Assembly: GCA_018436925.1 (NCBI GenBank)
Contig: JAHDKI010000012.1
Location: 68,324 to 128,821 of the forward strand
Direction of reading: 5' to 3'
Length of the DNA stretch: 60,498 bases
DNA from: Syntrophaceae bacterium
GTDB taxonomy: Bacteria; Desulfobacterota; Syntrophia; Syntrophales; Smithellaceae
Shown: one piece after another, positions 28,597 through 37,027 of the stretch
How the letters are laid out: every line of letters begins with the position of its first letter
How positions within the stretch are numbered: the stretch's first letter is position 1
Made by a program: the position numbers and the translations under genes
The notes under the pieces: model-generated
Databases searched by the model: none
Told to the model about the DNA's origin: nothing
Seen by the model: only the letters and a program-made list of their open reading frames with translations

Positions 28597-29424
28597 TCAT
28601 CCTGGAGCTGTCACGGCCCGGGTTCGAGTCCGTCTCCAGGAAAGATCGCGATATTTGGAAATCAGCTTCGCACTCAATACCGCTTCGGTAGCCGTTAAAT
28701 CCTCCGGGCTGAAGCGAATATTGAGCTCCTCGGTAAACCCCCGCTCAAGAGCCTCACAAACAGTTTCTTCGGTTACCGGCCTGCCCAGTTCTTCATGGAT
28801 GACCGCCACCGAGCCGGCAAGCGTTTCAATGTCCCCGGCGCTATGGCCGGGCAAAATCAAGTCCGCTGTTTGATCCGGATCAAAGCTCATCAAAATCGAT
28901 CCATGCTGAAGAAACCCGCCGCGGGTTCTCATTTGAGCGCTCCCGCAGATTTTCCTGCCTTTGACCAGCAATTCATTGCCCGACGGCGCCGAGAAACAGC
29001 AGGCATCAAGAAGGCGGCGCCCCGCGGACGGAGAAGGCGGCGACAACACCGCTTCAATCCCCAAAGATGAAAGCGCGCGGACCAGACACAGGCTGATGAT
29101 TCGGTAGGTTTCCTGAATGTCGTCGGGGAAAAGGCGCTCATGGCGGCTTGCGACAAGTGAATAGGTGACTTCGGCGCTGTGAAAAACCGCTTTGCCTCCC
29201 GTGGGGCGCCTGATGACGTCCACGCCTTCGGCCCGACATCTGTCCAGATTGATTCCGGCGGCAACATCCTGAAAATACCCGATGGAAACGGCGGCCGGTC
29301 GCCATCCATAGAGTCTCAGGGTCGGGGATTTTCCGGTTCGCACCGTTTCTTCAAACACGGCCTCATCAATGGCCATGTTTTCAAAGGCGCTGTTTTGCCG
29401 GTAAGAAAGGAGCCGCCAGGTCAT
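28597..29424 (-). CDS. Lipoate-protein ligase A / octanoyltransferase-family protein
   Basis: A 275-residue member of the biotin/lipoate A/B ligase family (LplA/LipM). The start MTWRLLSYRQNSAFENMAIDEA, the acyl pocket RRPTGGKAVFHSAEVTYS and the lysine-containing VKGRKICGSAQMR are typical. It attaches lipoate or octanoate to the lysine of lipoyl domains. It lies nine bases after gcvH, whose product is the natural acceptor, so the two form an operon. The last 12 or so codons are encoded by a 40-base hairpin (28601-28640), so the extreme C-terminus (TRTRAVTAPG) may not be native. Whether it uses free lipoate or octanoyl-ACP cannot be told. Confidence 0.85.
   Translation of the reverse strand: MTWRLLSYRQNSAFENMAIDEAVFEETVRTGKSPTLRLYGWRPAAVSIGYFQDVAAGINLDRCRAEGVDVIRRPTGGKAVFHSAEVTYSLVASRHERLFPDDIQETYRIISLCLVRALSSLGIEAVLSPPSPSAGRRLLDACCFSAPSGNELLVKGRKICGSAQMRTRGGFLQHGSILMSFDPDQTADLILPGHSAGDIETLAGSVAVIHEELGRPVTEETVCEALERGFTEELNIRFSPEDLTATEAVLSAKLISKYRDLSWRRTRTRAVTAPG
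28601..28640. repeat. Hairpin with tRNA-like T-arm motif at the end of the lplA-like gene
   Basis: CCTGGAG at 28601-28607 pairs perfectly with CTCCAGG at 28634-28640, and an inner ACGG/CCGT adds four more pairs. The loop holds GGTTCGAGTCC, the motif of a tRNA T-arm. At 40 bases it is too short for a tRNA and lacks anticodon and D arms. It could be a decayed tRNA 3' end or a chance hairpin. Confidence 0.35.
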
Positions 29425-29433
29425 AGGCCTGCG

Positions 29434-29829
29434 TCAGTCGGCTTCCTGTTGCATGATAAAGTCGTGGTAGCCTGCGGCGTCGAGCAGATCGTCCAACTGT
29501 TCGAGATCGTCCATTTCGATGACCACCAACCATCCGGTGTCGTGGGGATCGCTGTTGAGAATACCGATGTCATCGTTGATGTCTTCATTGACACTGACAA
29601 TCGTCCCGCCGACCGAGGCAATCAGATCGACCACCGCCTTGGTGGATTCGATTGAGCCGAATGCTTCATCCCGTTCAACATACGTGTCGATTTCGGGAAA
29701 CTCCACCGAAAGAATTTCCCCTAAACTTTCCTGGGCGTAATCCGTAATGCCCACTGTGGCCAGATCTCCGTCAACCCTCACCCAAATGTGTTCACGGCTG
29801 TAAAGCAGGTCATCTGGAAATACCTTCAT
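29434..29829 (-). CDS. gcvH: Glycine cleavage system H protein
   Basis: Lipoyl carrier of 131 residues. The lipoylated lysine is in FGSIESTKAVVDLIA, and YSREHIWVRVDGDLATVGITDYAQ is the N-terminal signature. It shuttles the aminomethyl intermediate between the P, T and L proteins; none of these is encoded nearby. In some anaerobes H proteins also take part in lipoate relay or glycine synthesis. The lipoate ligase-like gene follows by nine bases, which supports co-expression with its own modifying enzyme. Confidence 0.94.
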   Translation of the reverse strand: MKVFPDDLLYSREHIWVRVDGDLATVGITDYAQESLGEILSVEFPEIDTYVERDEAFGSIESTKAVVDLIASVGGTIVSVNEDINDDIGILNSDPHDTGWLVVIEMDDLEQLDDLLDAAGYHDFIMQQEAD

Positions 29830-29847
29830 AGCGGCAAACCTCTATTC

Positions 29848-30933
29848 TTAATCCATCACGATCAGCTTCTTATTCATGCTCGTGATCTTTTCGCATCCTT
29901 TTTCTTGTACCCAAACCGTGTCTTCAATCCGGATGCCCCAGCGTCCGGGAAAGTAGAGTCCCGGTTCGACAGTGACGACCATGCCGGTTTCAAGCACATC
30001 GGCGGAACCCGACGCCAGGCGCGGCGGTTCATGAACATCAAGCCCCACACCGTGTCCCGTGCCGTGCACAAAATACTTTTCGTATTTTTTCCCGAACACG
30101 CGGCGCACACAGGCATCCACATCAGCCGTCTTCACGCCGTGGCGAATCAAAGCGATCGCTTCGTCATGCGCCAATTTGACCGCACGATAAGCATTCTTTT
30201 GAGCATCTGTCAATTCCCCAATTGCAAATGTGCAGGTTTCATCGGAACAATAGCCCCGATACCGCACACCGAAATCCACCACCACAAAATCTCCCCGGCG
30301 CAGCTTGCGGCCCGAGGGCTTGGCATGAGGCAAGGCGGCATTTTTTCCGGACGCAACGATGGGATCGAAAGCCAATGCATCGGCGCCCGCCTGCCGGGCG
30401 GCAAATTCCAAAGCCAGAGCAAATTCCCTCTCCGTCCATCCGGATTCTGCCCGCTTCAAAACGGTCCTGATCGCGGACGATCCGATTCCCGCGGCTTTTT
30501 TCATCAAGGCGATTTCTCCGGCATCCTTGCGCGCCCTTAAGCATCGCAAGTCGTTGTCCAGCGCAACCAGACTGGTTCCCCTGAGGCGCCGAGTTAATTC
30601 CCGATAAAATCCAACGTTCATCGATGCGCTTTCAAAACCGATTCGGTCCGGCCGCCTTTTGCGGAAAACCTCAACCAGCTTAGCGATCCTGTCGGAGAAC
30701 TCCATAACCTCCACCGCCTCGCACTGCAGGCGAGCCTGGATGGTATAGCGTCCATCCACGAGAAGGATCGAGTGATCGGGGCAGACAACGAGCAATCCTT
30801 CAGATCCCGCAAAGCCGGATAAATAGCGGACATTGTCCATATTGGTGATCAAAAGGGCTTCAATGGTCCAGGCAGACAGGGATTTTTGAAGCCGGCCCAG
30901 GCGCTCTGTAAAAATATTGCCGCTCGCAATCAT
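29848..30933 (-). CDS. Xaa-Pro aminopeptidase/dipeptidase (M24B)
   Basis: Metallopeptidase of 361 residues with the creatinase/prolidase N-terminal domain (residues 1-130) and the pita-bread catalytic domain. Metal ligands are visible in VVVDFGVRYRGYCSDETCTF (two Asp), HGTGHGVGLDVHEPP (His), TVEPGLYFPGRWGIRIED (Glu) and the terminal Glu. It cleaves next to proline in peptides, probably in the cytoplasm. It lies 18 bases upstream of gcvH in transcription order and may share that transcript. Confidence 0.92.
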   Translation of the reverse strand: MIASGNIFTERLGRLQKSLSAWTIEALLITNMDNVRYLSGFAGSEGLLVVCPDHSILLVDGRYTIQARLQCEAVEVMEFSDRIAKLVEVFRKRRPDRIGFESASMNVGFYRELTRRLRGTSLVALDNDLRCLRARKDAGEIALMKKAAGIGSSAIRTVLKRAESGWTEREFALALEFAARQAGADALAFDPIVASGKNAALPHAKPSGRKLRRGDFVVVDFGVRYRGYCSDETCTFAIGELTDAQKNAYRAVKLAHDEAIALIRHGVKTADVDACVRRVFGKKYEKYFVHGTGHGVGLDVHEPPRLASGSADVLETGMVVTVEPGLYFPGRWGIRIEDTVWVQEKGCEKITSMNKKLIVMD

Positions 30934-31071
30934 GAAGAGTCCCTCCGTGTATCCCGCCGCGATCCTCGCAACTGCAGCGGTTATTCAAGACCAACCCAAC
31001 CTGTTTTCGACCATAGGAGATCAAAGGGCGGTCCGTCAAGTCCGAATCGCCAGACAAACTCCGCCGGATGG

Positions 31072-31104
31072 CCTCCCTGATCCGCAAAATGCGATCCAGG
31101 GAGG
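31072..31104. repeat. Strong hairpin after the TPR lipoprotein gene
   Basis: CCTCCCTG and CAGGGAGG enclose an inner CGC/GCG stem. It lies about 24 bases past the stop of the minus-strand TPR gene. It has no T-run, so it may protect the mRNA end or be a repeat rather than an intrinsic terminator. Confidence 0.45.
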
Positions 31105-31127
31105 TCAGTTGTCGGGATCATTGAAAT

Positions 31128-31889
31128 TTATCTTAATGTGTGGAGATAGTTTCTTGCTTTCTGACCGAAAGCGGATTGAGGCGACAAACGAACGACTTCC
31201 TGAAAGGCCAAGCGCGCCCGGCTCTGATCCTTGATTTGCAGATAGCATTCCCCCAGAAAGAAATGCGCGTCAACCATGGCGGGATCCAGTTCCACCGCCT
31301 TCTTGAAGTGGTCAATCGCCGGAACCAGCATGGATTGGTCCATGTAGATCAGTCCGACATTCTTTTCAATTTGAGGGCGCAGGCTGCCGGATACATCATT
31401 TCTCGAAGCCTGCTGATACCGGGCAAGCGCCTCGGGATACTTTTTCAGATTATAATAGGCCCATCCGGAATTGAAATACGCCAGGGCCGGCGTGGTGTAC
31501 AGATAATTGCCGAGCGCGCGGTCAAACGACTCGACGGCTTTCTCCCACTGCCCCATGTCCATGTAGATGACACCGATATAATTATGCGCCTCCGAATAGT
31601 TCTTCCTTGCCGCCACGGCTTTTTGAAACCGCTCCAGGGCATAGTCGCGCAGGCCGCGGCCAAGATAGGCCACCCCCAGGTAATAGTTGATATCCGGATC
31701 GTCGGGCGAATATTTATCCGCCTCCAGCAACTCCTTCAGCGCACCGATATACTGCCCCGCTTCGATGAAGGCGATTCCTTTTTTCAGATACATATCCGCT
31801 TGCTCCCGGTGCCAAGGCGAGCTGGTGCACGACAGGACCAGAAGCAGGCCGCTCATCAAAATGAAAACCGTTCTTTTTTTCAATCGCAT
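31128..31889 (-). CDS. TPR lipoprotein, possible PilF/PilW-like pilotin
   Basis: A 253-residue protein with a lipoprotein signal: basic start MRLKKRT, hydrophobic core, and lipobox LVLSC with the lipidated Cys near residue 21. About six tetratricopeptide repeats follow (for example YYLGVAYLGRGLRDYALERF and HNYIGVIYMDMGQWEKAVES). In type IV pilus systems the pilotin PilF/PilW is a TPR lipoprotein that helps the secretin PilQ insert into the outer membrane. Its place just after pilQ supports that role, but a terminator separates the two and TPR lipoproteins are common, so the assignment is tentative. Confidence 0.75.
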   Translation of the reverse strand: MRLKKRTVFILMSGLLLVLSCTSSPWHREQADMYLKKGIAFIEAGQYIGALKELLEADKYSPDDPDINYYLGVAYLGRGLRDYALERFQKAVAARKNYSEAHNYIGVIYMDMGQWEKAVESFDRALGNYLYTTPALAYFNSGWAYYNLKKYPEALARYQQASRNDVSGSLRPQIEKNVGLIYMDQSMLVPAIDHFKKAVELDPAMVDAHFFLGECYLQIKDQSRARLAFQEVVRLSPQSAFGQKARNYLHTLR

Positions 31890-31939
31890 AACCCATCCGT
31901 AATTTTTTTGCCGCCCTCGGAGAACCTAGGGCCGCTTGC

Positions 31940-31973
31940 AAAAATCCCTCCGCGGCAGACTCCGCGGAGGGAT
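31940..31973 (-). terminator. Terminator of the pilMNOPQ operon
   Basis: On the minus strand a perfect 12-base stem ATCCCTCCGCGG/CCGCGGAGGGAT with a six-base loop is followed by TTTTT. It lies 25 bases after the pilQ stop codon. Confidence 0.88.
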
Positions 31974-31998
31974 TGAGGACAAACTCATTTCCGAAAGA

Positions 31999-33774
31999 TC
32001 ACTTTCGGTTTCGACAGCGACTCAGCGAATCCATATGGGAGGTGTCGCATTCATCCTCCACCAGGCCGGATTCCTCCAGGATCTTCGGTGTAATGAAGAT
32101 CATCAGCTGGCGTTTCTGTTTCTGCAGATTTTCCGTTTTGAACAGCCAGCCCAGAACCGGAATTTTATAAGCCCAAGGCAGGCCGCTGACCGTCTTGTCT
32201 TCCTGATTGCGCGACACGCCGCCGATGACCACCGTGTCTCCGTCGGCAACGACAACTTTGGATTCGAGTTCATTTTTCCGGATCGGCGGGTTGCCCTGGA
32301 GCTTTTCGCCCTGGGCATAATCCGGCGTATCGTTGGTGGCTTTGATTTCCATGGAGATCTTGCCCTCTTCCGTGATTTTGGGTTTGACCTCCAGACGCAA
32401 CACCGCTTCTTTAAACGTCACCGTGGGCGTATCCGTGCTCTGATCCCCAGAAGGCCGGGTTACGTAAGGAACCTCATCGCCCTGTTTGATGATGGCTTTG
32501 ACATTGTCCATCGTCACAACCCGCGGAGAAGAAATCACCTTCCCCTGGGTGGTCACTTCAAGCGCTTGAAGCTGTGTTTCAATCCACCCGCTCGCGCCGC
32601 CGAAAACCAGACCGAACGCGGGGCCGATGACACTCGAAGGCAGATTGACCGCCGCCATCGTCAAGGGGTCGGTCGATCCGATTTTCGTCCAGGGAATTTC
32701 AGCCGGATAGGCAATCCGCTGAGCGTTGGTGGTGGTCAGCGGATTGGTGCCGCCGGCGAACCCAAGACCGTAGCGGCCCGATGAGCCGTGCTGACCGAAG
32801 CCCCACTGAATGCCCAGATTGCGAACAAAGTCGTCCGAAACTTCGACGATTTTCGCCTCAATTAGAATCTGCCGCAACGCGCCTTTTTCAGCCAGCAATT
32901 CAATCTCCCGCTTTTTGCGCGCATCCTCGGCCTTACGCTGATCTTCTTCAGCCTTGATTTTATCGGATTCGTCTTTTTTCTTTCTCTCGAGCGTCATGAC
33001 CGTAATCACATCGCCTACCGGCTGGCGGGCCAGGCCGTGAACCTGCAGGATCGCATCCAAGGCCTCTTCCCACGAAACATTTTTCATCGCCAGCGTCACA
33101 TTCCCTCTGACGTCGTTTCCGGAGATAATGCTGACATTGCCGTATTCCGCCATCAATCGCAGAACGCTTTTAATATCCGCATCCTGAAAATCCAAAGAGA
33201 TGAGACGATCCGTATAGCGCGGGGCCTGGGAGCGCCTTGCAGGCCTGGCTTCCCTGTCCGCCAGCCGGAACTCGCGCACCGTGGCGGCCTGCGTCACCAG
33301 CGTCTTTGGAAGATCCGCCACACTGAAATCAATCAAAACGCTTTTCCCCTCTTGTCGTACGGAATACGGAACGCTTTCGAGCAAATCGATCGTCAGAGAC
33401 GCCGTCTGCTTGCCATTTTCGGTCAACTGCACAGGAACGACGGATTTGACATTAACCAATTGGCCTTCGCCGAATGTCCGCCTGAGCGATTCCGGAACGA
33501 ACAGATTGGCAATCCGCACCTGCAGCGAGCCGTCCGCGTTTCGGGAAACCAAAACCGGCGAGGATTGGGAAATGACCAAGTTAATCCGTTCCTTCCCCGG
33601 CAATTTTTCAAATAAGACGTTTTCGAGATATCCGACCTTCTCGGCTGTGCCGGCGGCTTTGTCCGCCGTTGCCCCTGAAGCGGTTTCCCCCGCCGCAAGC
33701 GCCCTGTCCGAAAGATACGCAAAGATCCCGAGAATGATGAATAATGAAACGATCCCGAAGACGTATTTTTTCAT
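31999..33774 (-). CDS. pilQ: Type IV pilus secretin PilQ
   Basis: Outer-membrane channel for the pilus, 591 residues. After a signal anchor (YVFGIVSLFIILGIFAYL), a beta-rich AMIN-type domain lies at about 50-160, a secretin N domain at about 190-260 (LISLDFQDADIKSVLRLMAE), a charged Lys/Glu helix at about 270-300, and the secretin barrel domain with SSPRVVTMDNVKAIIKQG and VVVADGDTVVIGGVSRNQ near the end. It has only one AMIN-like region. It is the last gene of the pilM-N-O-P-Q operon, and a strong terminator follows. Confidence 0.93.
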   Translation of the reverse strand: MKKYVFGIVSLFIILGIFAYLSDRALAAGETASGATADKAAGTAEKVGYLENVLFEKLPGKERINLVISQSSPVLVSRNADGSLQVRIANLFVPESLRRTFGEGQLVNVKSVVPVQLTENGKQTASLTIDLLESVPYSVRQEGKSVLIDFSVADLPKTLVTQAATVREFRLADREARPARRSQAPRYTDRLISLDFQDADIKSVLRLMAEYGNVSIISGNDVRGNVTLAMKNVSWEEALDAILQVHGLARQPVGDVITVMTLERKKKDESDKIKAEEDQRKAEDARKKREIELLAEKGALRQILIEAKIVEVSDDFVRNLGIQWGFGQHGSSGRYGLGFAGGTNPLTTTNAQRIAYPAEIPWTKIGSTDPLTMAAVNLPSSVIGPAFGLVFGGASGWIETQLQALEVTTQGKVISSPRVVTMDNVKAIIKQGDEVPYVTRPSGDQSTDTPTVTFKEAVLRLEVKPKITEEGKISMEIKATNDTPDYAQGEKLQGNPPIRKNELESKVVVADGDTVVIGGVSRNQEDKTVSGLPWAYKIPVLGWLFKTENLQKQKRQLMIFITPKILEESGLVEDECDTSHMDSLSRCRNRK

Positions 33775-33786
33775 GATTTTACCTCA

Positions 33787-34311
33787 TCAGATATTTTTGC
33801 GAAGCTTCAAAATGATTCTTTTTGTTTTTTTGTCTTCCAGTTCATCAACAATCACGCGATCCGGCAGGATTTCCGTGACTTTTCCGTCGTGCAGACCGAT
33901 GCGCGTTCCGACAAAAAGCGGGTAAAAGCGCCGGGCGCTGTCTTCAACAACCGCCACGCGCCGGAATTGATCTCCCGCGACGCCGACCAGGCGGAATTTT
34001 TCCACCGCCTCGCGCTGCAACGGGAAAATGGATTCCTCTTTCTGCTCTTTCTTCCCCTCCTCTGCCTTTTTCCTGGAAGAAACGTCAATGTTTATAAAAG
34101 GCCGGAAGGGATCTGGCTTCCCCAAAGGATTGTAGCTGTAAGAATCGTCGGGCGTCATCAACGCTCCGGGCACAGGGACGACCACCGACCCCTGCTCCTG
34201 CTGCGGCAAAGGATCTGAAGCGGCAGGCGCCTGCTCATCAGCGGCGTGTGTAAAAACCACCCCAGCCAACAAAAAAACCACATTGCAGATAATCAATTTC
34301 AAGCTTTTCAT
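33787..34311 (-). CDS. pilP: Type IV pilus assembly protein PilP
   Basis: A 174-residue periplasmic protein that links the PilNO inner-membrane ring to PilQ. The conserved C-terminal beta domain is seen in FRLVGVAGDQFRRVAVVED, with YNPLGKPDPFRPFI before it. PilP is a lipoprotein in most species, but here the signal peptide ends in FTHA-ADE and contains no lipobox cysteine near the cut, so it is probably soluble or held by protein contacts. Its ATG overlaps the pilO stop codon (ATGA). Confidence 0.88.
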   Translation of the reverse strand: MKSLKLIICNVVFLLAGVVFTHAADEQAPAASDPLPQQEQGSVVVPVPGALMTPDDSYSYNPLGKPDPFRPFINIDVSSRKKAEEGKKEQKEESIFPLQREAVEKFRLVGVAGDQFRRVAVVEDSARRFYPLFVGTRIGLHDGKVTEILPDRVIVDELEDKKTKRIILKLRKNI

Positions 34312-35042
34312 TTTTTCTCTTCACTTGCGCTTTGATTTTTGTCCACAAACATGTAGGTTTTCACCGTACAGGAGGATGTCAAAATATTTCCCCGGCCTTT
34401 GACATCTTTTTTATCTTTGTGCTCCCCGATAAAAACATCCGACACATTGACAATCCGCGGCAATTTGGCAACCTTCTCGAAAAAGTGGAGGATACTCTGG
34501 TATTGTCCCGTGATGGTGACCTTCACCGGAATTTCCTGATAAAAGGGCTCCGGCGCCTCTTCTTTTTTGCCTTTGCCTTTAGCCGTTTTTTTCGCGGGCG
34601 CCGCTTTCTTCTTGTCCGACAGCTTAAACAACTCGGCAAACTTCGGGTCTTCAGCAGCCAGCTCTTCAAGTGTTTTGGGGATCATCGCCTTGGGTTCGAA
34701 CAGGGAAAACTCCACACCCGCATCCTTGCCCGCAAGCGCCACGGAATGAAAAAGGCCGGGGATTTCCCGCTGGTCGGGAAGTTTTAAAAGTGCAATCTTG
34801 TAATTATCCTGAAGTGCGGCAACTTCTTCTTTGTACTTATCCAGTTGCATCGCAATTTTTTCCTTCTGGCCAATCTGGAGCTCAATCGCCTCGATTTCTT
34901 TTTCCAGATTCGTCTTTTTTACCCAGAGGTCGGAAAAAAAGTACATGTAATAGAGGTACCCGATCAGAAAAATGACCACAATGATAATCAGGGCTTTGGC
35001 CTGGGGCGACAGTTTTTTGATGTCATTGACGGAAATGGCCAT
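34308..35042 (-). CDS. pilO: Type IV pilus assembly protein PilO
   Basis: Inner-membrane alignment protein of 244 residues: short cytoplasmic start, one membrane helix (ALIIIVVIFLIGYLYYMYFF), a coiled-coil stretch (EKEIEAIELQIGQKEKIAM) and a periplasmic ferredoxin-like domain with VKVTITGQYQSILHFFEKVA. A Lys/Ala-rich linker (KKAAPAKKTAKGKGKKE), unusual for PilO, interrupts the periplasmic part near residue 150. It forms a heterodimer with PilN, encoded one base upstream. Confidence 0.88.
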   Translation of the reverse strand: MAISVNDIKKLSPQAKALIIIVVIFLIGYLYYMYFFSDLWVKKTNLEKEIEAIELQIGQKEKIAMQLDKYKEEVAALQDNYKIALLKLPDQREIPGLFHSVALAGKDAGVEFSLFEPKAMIPKTLEELAAEDPKFAELFKLSDKKKAAPAKKTAKGKGKKEEAPEPFYQEIPVKVTITGQYQSILHFFEKVAKLPRIVNVSDVFIGEHKDKKDVKGRGNILTSSCTVKTYMFVDKNQSASEEKK

Positions 35043-35043
35043 A

Positions 35044-35592
35044 TTAGAATCCTTTTTTCAATCTGCAGGAAAAATTGAACTCCTGAAGCGTAATGCCTGC
35101 GACTTCCTTCTTTTTGGACGATATTAAATCAACGGACTGTACGGCGGCGAAATTCTCGATGGTTTTCATGAAATCCGCCACGGCGATGTTGTCCCGGCCG
35201 ATGCCTTGTATGCTCATTTGCGCCCCGTTCTGAGAAATCTTTTCTAGCCAGATGTTTTTTTGCGGAACCAGAAGCGCCAGGTCGTCCAGCGTCTTGACCG
35301 GCGCCAGGCGGTTTTGCTCCAGTTTGTTGATCACCGCCATCTTCAGCTGAAGTTCCGCTTTCAACTTTTTGAACTTTTCGAGATCCCCCACCTTTTGATC
35401 CAAGACGCTCAGCCGCTGTTTGGCAGAATCCACCCTTGATGTGAGGCTGTCAACTTCAGAAGTCATCCAGATCTGCAGCCAGACCAGACAAAGAATAAAA
35501 ATGACAAAAGAGCCCACGATGATGGTAATCTGGCGGGAAAGATTCTCTTTCTTCTCTTTTTCGCGGTAAGGTAAAAGATTGATCTTGATCAT
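35044..35592 (-). CDS. pilN: Type IV pilus assembly protein PilN
   Basis: A 182-residue bitopic protein. The N-terminal cytoplasmic peptide MIKINLLPYREKEKKE is the PilM-binding signature, followed by a membrane helix (IIVGSFVIFILCLVWLQIW), a coiled coil and a periplasmic domain. Its ATG overlaps the pilM stop by four bases (ATGA), so the two are translationally coupled, as suits proteins that bind each other. Confidence 0.92.
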   Translation of the reverse strand: MIKINLLPYREKEKKENLSRQITIIVGSFVIFILCLVWLQIWMTSEVDSLTSRVDSAKQRLSVLDQKVGDLEKFKKLKAELQLKMAVINKLEQNRLAPVKTLDDLALLVPQKNIWLEKISQNGAQMSIQGIGRDNIAVADFMKTIENFAAVQSVDLISSKKKEVAGITLQEFNFSCRLKKGF

Positions 35593-36668
35593 TTGTCACC
35601 TATTTTCCTTAAACCCAACCCGATGGCAACCGCCCCGACGGTCTTAATGTCTTCAATCTTGCCGGCGTCGATGTTCTTTTTGTTGAAACCGATTTTCAAC
35701 AAGGGATTGATCAGCTCGGTTTCAATATTCAGGCGCTGCGACAGATTCTCCGTCAGTCCCGAGATCCTGGCCGACCCACCGGCTAAATAAACGTGTTTGA
35801 TGTAATCTCCGCCGAAGGTCGAGCGGAAATAATCGATGGACCGCTCGATTTCCAGGCAGATCGGGTCGGCGCAGTCCAGAACAGCCTGCGGCAGTTCTTC
35901 CCTGTTTTGATCCTCGCCCGCAAGCCCTTCAAGCTTGATCGTTTCGGCCTCATCAAACGAAATCCGATACTTCTCCTGCAGGGCTTCCGTCACGGAATTG
36001 CCTCCGAGCGTGAAATCCCGGGTAAAAATCGACATGCCGTTTTTGATGATATTAATGTTGGTGATGCTTGCCCCGATATTGACGATGACGACGATTTCAT
36101 TGTCTTCGAAATCGTAATTGGCCTCGTACATGGTTTCGAGGGCGAAGCTGTCGACGTCCAGAATATTCACGGCGAGACCGGCGGCCGACAGCGGATCCAG
36201 ATAATTGTTGATATCCGTTTTTTTCGCGGCAACCAGAATGACATCCATCTGGTTGGGGTTGTACTCATTGTCACCCAAAATTTGAAAATCATAATAGACT
36301 TCGGCCATATTGTCGAAAGGCAGATATTTGCCGGCCTCATCGCGGATCAGATCACGCAGCTCCGGCTCTTCCATCTGAGCGAACGCCACTTTCTTGATGA
36401 TGACGGCATTGCCGGAAAGAGAGGTGACGACCCCGCGCCCCTTGCATCCGGAATTGCGGAAGAGTTCTTTGAGATGCGCGGTCAGCGCCCGCGGATCCTC
36501 GACGTTGCCCTCGACGATGATGCCTTTGGGCAGCGGACGCTGAAAAAAACGATTCAGGACAGGGCCGCGCGATGAACTGACGATCTCGGCGAGTTTCAGA
36601 GAATTCGACCCGATGTCCAGACCGACCAGCCTTTTCTTTCCTGTAAAAACTTCCTTGATATCAAACAT
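35589..36668 (-). CDS. pilM: Type IV pilus assembly protein PilM
   Basis: Cytoplasmic actin-like ATPase of 359 residues that binds the PilN tail. The phosphate-1 motif VGLDIGSNSLKLAEI is near residue 15, with VIVNIGASITNINIIKNG and VYLAGGSARISGLTENL as the other nucleotide-binding loops. First gene of pilMNOPQ. ftsB lies 40 bases upstream on the same strand and could share its transcript. Confidence 0.94.
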   Translation of the reverse strand: MFDIKEVFTGKKRLVGLDIGSNSLKLAEIVSSSRGPVLNRFFQRPLPKGIIVEGNVEDPRALTAHLKELFRNSGCKGRGVVTSLSGNAVIIKKVAFAQMEEPELRDLIRDEAGKYLPFDNMAEVYYDFQILGDNEYNPNQMDVILVAAKKTDINNYLDPLSAAGLAVNILDVDSFALETMYEANYDFEDNEIVVIVNIGASITNINIIKNGMSIFTRDFTLGGNSVTEALQEKYRISFDEAETIKLEGLAGEDQNREELPQAVLDCADPICLEIERSIDYFRSTFGGDYIKHVYLAGGSARISGLTENLSQRLNIETELINPLLKIGFNKKNIDAGKIEDIKTVGAVAIGLGLRKIGDK

Positions 36669-36708
36669 GAAAACACCGCTACGCTTTCTTTTTTGAAATC
36701 ATCAGCCT

Positions 36709-36975
36709 TTATTGGGCCAACCGGTAAACCACATCTCCTTCTTTGACCATGCCCAGATCGTTTCGGGCAATCGTTTCAATGTACCCCAGGTCGTTTCTCA
36801 GCAGCAGAATCTTTCTTTTGAGTTCCTTGTTCTCCTCTTCTATGGCCTGATTTTCCGCATGGAGCGCATGGAGCCTCTTGGACATGAAATAGTTATCAAT
36901 CACCCCGCGATTGCCAAATGTAATTAAAAGCGCCAGAAACAACAAAAAGACAACCAAGTACCTTCCTATCCTCAT
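36709..36975 (-). CDS. ftsB: FtsB/DivIC-family septum formation initiator
   Basis: A small bitopic division protein of 88 residues: a single membrane helix (YLVVFLLFLALLITFG), then a coiled coil (AENQAIEEENKELKRKILLL) and the family tail IARNDLGMVKEGDVVYRL. It should form the FtsQLB complex that activates septal peptidoglycan synthesis. The position upstream of pilM is unusual compared with the classic eno-ftsB pair. Confidence 0.85.
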   Translation of the reverse strand: MRIGRYLVVFLLFLALLITFGNRGVIDNYFMSKRLHALHAENQAIEEENKELKRKILLLRNDLGYIETIARNDLGMVKEGDVVYRLAQ

Positions 36976-37027
36976 CCCAAGACCCTATCAACGGTATATA
37001 TCCATGAACAGGCGACAATTCGCACCC

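Noticed and set aside
28601..28640. A real tRNA gene at the end of the lplA-like gene
   Set aside because: Only a T-arm-like motif and an acceptor-like stem are present. There is no D arm or anticodon arm in 40 bases, so it is kept only as a hairpin.
31940..31973. CRISPR repeat or REP for the 12-base palindrome after pilQ
   Set aside because: A T-run follows on the correct strand and there is one copy, so it is an ordinary terminator.
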